Positions 59,216 through 64,000 of a stretch of DNA of 64,000 bases are shown here, one piece after another. Every line of letters starts with the position of its first letter. Positions within the stretch are counted from its first letter, which is position 1. The stretch lies in assembly GCA_016930575.1 (NCBI GenBank), contig JAFGGL010000069.1:1-64000 (forward strand), written 5' to 3'. Under the pieces are notes generated by a model. It was not told the origin of the DNA. It searched no databases and worked only from the letters and a program-made list of their open reading frames with translations. The DNA is from Clostridiales bacterium. GTDB taxonomy: Bacteria; Bacillota; Clostridia; Christensenellales; Aristaeellaceae. Position numbers and translations under genes: made by a program.

Positions 59216-60592
59216 ATGAGACGATTTACCAATATCAACGCCGACGATATCCTGGAGACCCTGCGCATGATCCACGACGAGAACCTGGACGTGCGCACGG
59301 TGACTATGGGCATCAGCCTGCTGGATTGCGCCGATCCGGACGAAAAGGCGGCCTGCTGTAAGCTCTATGAAAAGATCGTGCGCCATGCCGAGAACCTGGT
59401 GCCGGTCTGCGAGCGTATCTCCACGGAATACGGCATCCCGATCGTCAACAAGCGCGTGGCGGTCACGCCGGTCGCCATGCTTTTAGGCTGCGCGCCCGCT
59501 GCCGATCCCGTGGCGTACGCCAGGGCGCTGGAGCGCGCGGCGGATACGGTGGGCATCAACTTCATCGGCGGCTATTCCGCGCTGGTGCACAAGGGATTTT
59601 CGCCGGGCGACGTGCGGCTGCTAAACGCCATCCCGCAGGCGTTGAGCGTGACCGATAAGGTATGCTCCAGCGTGAACATCGGCACGACGAAATCCGGCAT
59701 CAACATGGACGCGGTCGCCATGATGGGCGAAATCATCCTGGATACCGCCAGGCGGACGGCCGACCGCAATTGCATCGGCGCGGCGAAGCTGGTGGTGTTC
59801 TGCAATGCGCCGGAGGACAACCCCTTTATGGCGGGCGCGTTCCACGGCGCGGGCGAGCCGGACGTGGTGATCAACATCGGCGTATCCGGCCCGGGCGCCG
59901 TACGCAGCGCCCTGCAGAACAACGCGAAGAGCCTGGACCTTTCGGGCGTCGCCGAGGTCGTCAAGCGTACGGCGTTCAAGATCACGCGCATGGGGCAGCT
60001 CGTGGGCGAGGTCGCCGGCAAAGCGCTGGGCGTGCCGTTTGGCATCGTGGACCTGTCGCTTGCGCCCACGCCCGCCGTCGGCGACAGCATTGCCGAGGTG
60101 CTCGAAGCCATGGGGCTTGAGTCTGTCGGCGCGTACGGCACCACCGCCGCGCTTGCGCTGCTGAACGACGCCGTGAAAAAAGGCGGCGTGATGGCGAGCG
60201 GCACGGTGGGCGGCCTGTCCGGCGCGTTTATCCCGGTCAGCGAGGACGCGGGCATGAGCCGGGCGGCGGACAAAGGCGTGCTGACGCTTGAGAAGCTGGA
60301 GGCGATGACCGCCGTGTGCAGCGTGGGGCTGGATATGATCATCGTCCCCGGCGATACGCCCGCCGAGGTGCTCTCCGCGATGATCGCCGACGAGGCGGCC
60401 ATCGGCATGATCAATGCGAAAACGACGGCCGTGCGCGTCATCCCCGCCATCGGAAAGAAGGCGGGGGAGAGGCTTTCCTTCGGCGGTCTTTTGGGCGAAG
60501 GGCCGGTGATGAAGGTCAACACCGTCAGCCCGAAGGAATTCATCAAACGCGGCGGAAGAATCCCAGCACCGATCCAAGCGCTTAAGAATTAG
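59216..60592 (+). CDS. DUF711 / PFL-family protein (UPF0210)
   Basis: A 458-residue cytoplasmic protein beginning [22 protein letters not shown] 59216 has GAGG upstream; the longer frame from 59000 is a shadow of the ACT gene. Conserved family blocks include [44 protein letters not shown] and [20 protein letters not shown]. The fold is remotely related to pyruvate formate-lyase, but no glycyl-radical motif or catalytic cysteine pair is evident. The activity is unknown. Confidence 0.9.
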   Translation: MRRFTNINADDILETLRMIHDENLDVRTVTMGISLLDCADPDEKAACCKLYEKIVRHAENLVPVCERISTEYGIPIVNKRVAVTPVAMLLGCAPAADPVAYARALERAADTVGINFIGGYSALVHKGFSPGDVRLLNAIPQALSVTDKVCSSVNIGTTKSGINMDAVAMMGEIILDTARRTADRNCIGAAKLVVFCNAPEDNPFMAGAFHGAGEPDVVINIGVSGPGAVRSALQNNAKSLDLSGVAEVVKRTAFKITRMGQLVGEVAGKALGVPFGIVDLSLAPTPAVGDSIAEVLEAMGLESVGAYGTTAALALLNDAVKKGGVMASGTVGGLSGAFIPVSEDAGMSRAADKGVLTLEKLEAMTAVCSVGLDMIIVPGDTPAEVLSAMIADEAAIGMINAKTTAVRVIPAIGKKAGERLSFGGLLGEGPVMKVNTVSPKEFIKRGGRIPAPIQALKN

Positions 60593-60601
60593 CAGGTATA
60601 T

Positions 60602-61801
60602 ATGATTCATCTGACCAACCAGCAGGCACGGCAGTTTATACTCCTGAAACAGGGGCTGTTGGGTGAGTATAAATTCATAGAAAAACAAGGCGCGCTGGCG
60701 TTCGTACGGCAGGCGGGCTGCATCCAGTTCGATCCCGTGGACGCCTGCGGGAAGAACGCCGAACTCACGCTGCAGTCGCGTGTGAAAAACTTCAGAAAGA
60801 GCATGCTGCGCGATCTGCTTTATAAGGACCGTGCGCTGTTTGATTATCCGGATAAAATGCTTTCGATCATCCCCGTGGAGGACTGGCCGTATTTCCGCCG
60901 CTTCCGCGATATCTCCGTATGGGGCGGCGCGAAGTTCAAAGACCTTCCGCAACTCGAAACGGAAGCCAAAGCCTATATTCGCAAACACGGAGCCGTGTCG
61001 TCGGACGACCTGCCGATCGACGGCAGCATCCACTGGCATTCCCATATCCACTGGAGCGGCAACTGGCACGGCGATACGAACGCGGCGCGCGCGGTGCTTG
61101 AGCACCTGTACGCCACGGGCGAGCTCGTAATCCATCACAAGAAAGGCACGCGGAAGTTCTACGACCTGGCGGACAAGCACATCCCGTCCGCTTTGCTGAA
61201 GGCCGCCGATCCGCTGCCCGGCGAACATAGCCACCACAAGTGGCGCGTGCTGCGCCGGATCGGCGCCGTCGGATTGCTTTGGAACCGCGGCTCGGGCGCG
61301 CTTCTAGGCATCTGGGACATGAACACGCCGCAGCGGGAGCAGGTTTTTAAGGAATTACTTGAAGAAAACAGTATCCTCGCATTGCAGGCAGACGGCATCA
61401 AAGATCCGCTGTATTGCCGCGCGGAAGACGCCGCGCTGCTTGATGCGGTACAAAATTCCGACGACTTCAAGCCACGCTGCGAGTTCGTCGCGCCGCTGGA
61501 TTGTATGTTGTGGGACCGCAGGCTGATCCAGGCGCTGTTCGGATTTGACTACACCTGGGAGATCTATACGCCCCCGGCGAAGCGGAAGTTCGGCTACTAT
61601 ACGCTGCCGGTGCTGTACGGCGATTGTTTTGTCGGGCGCATTGAGGCGGTTTCGGATACGAAGGCGGGCGTGCTGCACGTGAAAAACCTCTGGTACGAAG
61701 ACGGCGTCCGCCAAACGAAAAAACTCGCACACGTTATTGATATGCGAATTAAACGCTTCGCAAGATTCAACGAATGCGGGCATATCGAAGACTACAGATA
61801 A
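60602..61801 (+). CDS. YcaQ-like winged-helix DNA glycosylase (HTH_42)
   Basis: A 399-residue member of the family that unhooks interstrand DNA cross-links and removes alkylated bases. It begins IHLTNQQARQFILLKQGL. The catalytic Q-x-D motif is present as GCIQFDPVD, and a VAPLDCMLWDRRLIQALFGF block and the ERYKP-like YTPPAKRKFGYYTLPVLYGD are typical. It abuts the convergent YitT gene with no gap. Ribosome site AGCAGG is weak. Confidence 0.88.
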   Translation: MIHLTNQQARQFILLKQGLLGEYKFIEKQGALAFVRQAGCIQFDPVDACGKNAELTLQSRVKNFRKSMLRDLLYKDRALFDYPDKMLSIIPVEDWPYFRRFRDISVWGGAKFKDLPQLETEAKAYIRKHGAVSSDDLPIDGSIHWHSHIHWSGNWHGDTNAARAVLEHLYATGELVIHHKKGTRKFYDLADKHIPSALLKAADPLPGEHSHHKWRVLRRIGAVGLLWNRGSGALLGIWDMNTPQREQVFKELLEENSILALQADGIKDPLYCRAEDAALLDAVQNSDDFKPRCEFVAPLDCMLWDRRLIQALFGFDYTWEIYTPPAKRKFGYYTLPVLYGDCFVGRIEAVSDTKAGVLHVKNLWYEDGVRQTKKLAHVIDMRIKRFARFNECGHIEDYR

Positions 61802-62668
61802 TCAGCTTTCGTCGCTCAGGCGGTCGAAGCCCTCGCCGAGCACCTCATGCGCGGCGGTGATGAACACGAAGGCGTTTTCGTCCTCCATGCGGACGATCAG
61901 CTTCAGCCGCGCCAGTTCCTGCGCGGAAACGATGCACAACAGCACCGGCCGGTCGGCGTTTGAAAACCCGCCTTTGGCGTTGAGGATCGTCAGCCCGCGC
62001 TGCAGGTTCACCAGCAGCTTCTGTTTGATGGTTTCGTGATACTCGGTGATGATATAGCAGGCCTTATGGCGCTCAAAGCCCTGCACCACCATGTCGATCA
62101 CCCGCGCGGTGATGAAAATGGAGATCAGCGCGTACAGCGCGGCTTTGGGCGTGATGAGAAACGCCGCCGAGACTACGACGCAGAAGTCGATCGCAAACAG
62201 GATGGCGCCCACCGAGATATATTGAAAACGCGCGTGGATCATCTTGGCGATCAGGTCGCTGCCGCCGGTGGTCGCGCTGCCGCGCAGGATCAGCCCCAGG
62301 CCAAGGCCCAGCAGCACGCCGCCGAACACCGAGCTCAGCAGGATGTCCGCCGGAAACGGCATCACCGGCAGCCAATCGATAAACAGCGAGAACAGGATGG
62401 TCGCCACCAGCGTGCGGAAAGCGAAGATACGCCCAAGCAGGCGGTGACCCATGATGAACAGCGGCACGTTCAGCGCCAGCGAGGTCAGGCCGATGGGCAG
62501 CGAGAACAGGTAGTGCAGGATGGTCGCGACGCCCGTCAGGCCGCCCGGGGCGATATCGTGCTGCACCAAAAACAGGGGAAAGGCCAGCGCGCCGATCGCG
62601 CAGCCAATCACGATCTGCAGATACGCAAGCATCCGTTCATGGCGCCGGACGGTCATCCTGCTCTTCAT
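61802..62668 (-). CDS. YitT-family membrane protein (DUF161 and DUF2179)
   Basis: A 288-residue protein with five or six spans, then a soluble C-terminal DUF2179 domain (residues about 205-285, YIITEYHETIKQKLL and TAAHEVLGEGFD). Family markers are LVQHDIAPGGLTGVATILHY and LGLILRGSATTGGSDLIAKM. AAGGAG precedes ATG 62668. Transport function is suspected for this family but not established. Confidence 0.92.
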   Translation of the reverse strand: MKSRMTVRRHERMLAYLQIVIGCAIGALAFPLFLVQHDIAPGGLTGVATILHYLFSLPIGLTSLALNVPLFIMGHRLLGRIFAFRTLVATILFSLFIDWLPVMPFPADILLSSVFGGVLLGLGLGLILRGSATTGGSDLIAKMIHARFQYISVGAILFAIDFCVVVSAAFLITPKAALYALISIFITARVIDMVVQGFERHKACYIITEYHETIKQKLLVNLQRGLTILNAKGGFSNADRPVLLCIVSAQELARLKLIVRMEDENAFVFITAAHEVLGEGFDRLSDES

Positions 62669-62702
62669 CGGTCATTGCTCCTTATTCAAGCGTTGCATAA
62701 GC

Positions 62703-62731
62703 AGTGTAGCACGGCTTTTCCGGCGTGTAAA
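62703..62731 (-). promoter_or_regulatory. Promoter of the YitT-family gene
   Basis: Minus-strand TTTACA (62726-62731) and TACACT (62703-62708) are 17 bp apart. Confidence 0.68.
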
Positions 62732-62801
62732 GACGTCTTCAAACCGCTTTACTTGCCTGTGCTTCTCTGGTACTATGATAACGAAATCGGGGGTGTGCGA
62801 C

Positions 62802-63344
62802 ATGATGATATCCGAATTGGAAAAGGCGCTTCCGGGCGACAGGGACGAGATCGTCTCGCTGATGCATTGCGTCGTGGAGCATCTGAACCAGATCGGCATC
62901 CCCCAATGGGACGAGAGGTATCCGCGCGCGTCCGACGTGGACGAAGATCTCAGAAAAGGACAGCTCTATATCGTCCGTGCCGGGCGGAAGATCGCCGGCA
63001 TCATCACGCTGAACAGGGAAAGCGATCCCGAATACGAAAACGGAGACTGGCTGTACCGGGGACCGGATTACGTGGTGGTGCACCGCCTGTGCGTTGCGCC
63101 CGATATGCAGGGGCGCGGCATCGGCACACGCATCATGCAAATGGCCGAGGAGATGCTTAGCGAAAACGGTGTGAAAAGCGTGCGGCTGGACGCGTTTTCG
63201 CAAAATCCCCATTCCCTCAGGCTGTACGGGAAACTTGGTTACCGCATCGCAGGCGAAGCGCTGTGGCGCAAGGGATTGTTTTATCTGATGGAGAAGGATA
63301 TCTCATCCGAATCACGGCAATACCGCAAAGGAGCGATTGGATGA
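62802..63344 (+). CDS. GNAT-family N-acetyltransferase
   Basis: A 180-residue acetyltransferase. The acetyl-CoA loop is VVVHRLCVAPDMQGRGIGTR (Q/R-x-x-G-x-G/A), and the C-terminal SVRLDAFSQNPHSLRLYGKL matches the GNAT motif B region. ATG 62802 or 62805 can serve; the longer frame from 62520 is not coding. The acceptor substrate is unknown. Its stop overlaps the GH5 start (ATGA), so the two are co-translated. Confidence 0.88.
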   Translation: MMISELEKALPGDRDEIVSLMHCVVEHLNQIGIPQWDERYPRASDVDEDLRKGQLYIVRAGRKIAGIITLNRESDPEYENGDWLYRGPDYVVVHRLCVAPDMQGRGIGTRIMQMAEEMLSENGVKSVRLDAFSQNPHSLRLYGKLGYRIAGEALWRKGLFYLMEKDISSESRQYRKGAIG

Positions 63345-64000
63345 TGGTTTTCAAAAAAACCCTATGCATAATCTGTACGGCGGCGCTGCTTTCTCTGGGC
63401 GCGGCGGCATCGGCCGGGGAGGAGTTTACCGTGGCGAAGGTCACCATTGAACCGTCGGACATCCCGGACAACGAAGCGCTGGCGTTTACCCATAACCTGA
63501 AGGTCGGCTGGAACCTCGGCAACACGTTCGACGCCGTGGACTGCGAATGGCTGAGCGACAAGCTGAACTACGAAACCGCCTGGGTCGGCGTCCGTACGAC
63601 GCCGGAGCTGTTTGAGACCCTGAAAAACGCCGGCTTTGCGTCGGTGCGCATACCCGTGTCCTGGCACAACCATGTGAACGACGGCTATGTGATCGACGCG
63701 GATTGGCTCGCCCGTGTGAAAGAAGTCGTCGGCTATGCGCTGGGCGCCGGACTGTATGCCATCCTCAATACGCATCATGACATTTACGAAGCGTACATCT
63801 ACCCCGATGTGGAGCATCTGGAGAATTCCACGAAATACCTCACAAGCATCTGGTCGCAGGTCGCGGCGGAATTCCGGGAGGTCGGCGAACAGCTGATCTT
63901 CGAATCGATGAACGAGCCGCGCCTCAAAGGCACGAATATCGAGTGGTGGCTGGATCCAAGGGACCCGAAAAGCAGTGAAGCCGTACAGTGCATCAACAAG
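63341..64000 (+). CDS. Secreted GH5 glycosidase (3' partial)
   Basis: An open frame of 220 codons running off the window end. AAAGGAG precedes ATG 63341 by 7 bp. A signal peptide (residues 1 to about 25, ending AAASA) leads into a GH5 barrel: VGWNLGNTFDAVD, FASVRIPVSWHNHVN, YAILNTHHD and IFESMNEPR with acid/base Glu192. The nucleophile glutamate lies beyond the window. The family includes endoglucanases, mannanases and xyloglucanases; a mannanase would fit the beta-mannoside locus but is not shown. Confidence 0.92.
   Translation, partial: MMVFKKTLCIICTAALLSLGAAASAGEEFTVAKVTIEPSDIPDNEALAFTHNLKVGWNLGNTFDAVDCEWLSDKLNYETAWVGVRTTPELFETLKNAGFASVRIPVSWHNHVNDGYVIDADWLARVKEVVGYALGAGLYAILNTHHDIYEAYIYPDVEHLENSTKYLTSIWSQVAAEFREVGEQLIFESMNEPRLKGTNIEWWLDPRDPKSSEAVQCINK

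Noticed and set aside
59621-61237. 538-codon minus-strand frame across the DUF711 and YcaQ-like genes
   Set aside because: It spans two well-supported genes and their junction in antisense, and shows no motif.

Overview
The window looks like chromosomal DNA of a GC-rich, anaerobic, spore-forming member of the Clostridia (Bacillota). The evidence is a sigma-H gene downstream of thyX and rlmB, a T-box leader, LacI/GntR-controlled sugar transporters, Fe-S L-serine dehydratase, rubrerythrin/rubredoxin genes and an Orp-like ferredoxin-ATPase cluster. Shine-Dalgarno sites are strong (AAGGAGG) and several genes start with TTG or GTG. Placement below class is a guess.

Region 1 (1-16.9 kb) is a carbohydrate locus. 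A 5'-truncated GH130-type mannoside phosphorylase is followed by a solute-binding protein, a MalK/MsmX-type ATPase, a giant binding protein with carbohydrate-binding-like domains, two separate permease pairs, an NHL/TPR/Yip1-like membrane protein, a DUF5696 protein and a DUF1861 (GT108-like) protein. Most junctions overlap or nearly abut. A LacI regulator converges on the end. The two enzymes suggest beta-mannoside uptake and phosphorolysis.

Region 2 (17-24.5 kb) is a second LacI-controlled locus: divergent repressor, two identical 14-bp operators, binding protein, two permeases, a DUF2264 protein and a GH88 unsaturated glucuronyl hydrolase. It points to uptake of unsaturated uronic-acid oligosaccharides. 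It has no ATPase and may borrow the one at 2.8 kb.

Region 3 (24.5-33.1 kb, minus strand) is a tightly packed run: thyX, rlmB, sigH, an FHA protein, an FtsW/RodA protein, a penicillin-binding protein, an AEC transporter and a galactokinase-family gene, ending at a bidirectional terminator.

Region 4 (33.3-39 kb) is accessory in character: tRNA-Leu(TAA), repeated hairpin units, an AT-rich orphan RES-domain gene, a short remnant of an L-serine dehydratase alpha gene, and a 1204-residue secreted protein with a lipase-like centre and a beta/gamma-crystallin-like end. The intact sdaAA/sdaAB pair follows.

Region 5 (40.6-51.7 kb) holds 5-formyl-THF cyclo-ligase, a pentapeptide-repeat-like membrane protein, a CoA-disulfide-reductase/rhodanese fusion, a T-box-controlled TrpB2, a GntR regulator divergent from a TRAP transporter (dctP, dctQ, dctM), and an AraC/VOC fusion.

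Region 6 (52-58.8 kb, minus strand) is a redox/metal-cofactor cluster: DUF5320, DUF134, two NifX-like proteins, two MinD-type ferredoxin ATPases, an MBL-fold protein, an Mrp ATPase, a double-rubredoxin protein and a ferredoxin-rubrerythrin fusion. Two long inverted repeats frame its promoters.

Region 7 (58.9-64 kb) has an ACT protein, a DUF711 protein, a YcaQ-like glycosylase, a YitT-family protein, a GNAT acetyltransferase and a GH5 glycosidase cut by the window end. No CRISPR array, rRNA, insertion sequence or integrase gene was seen.
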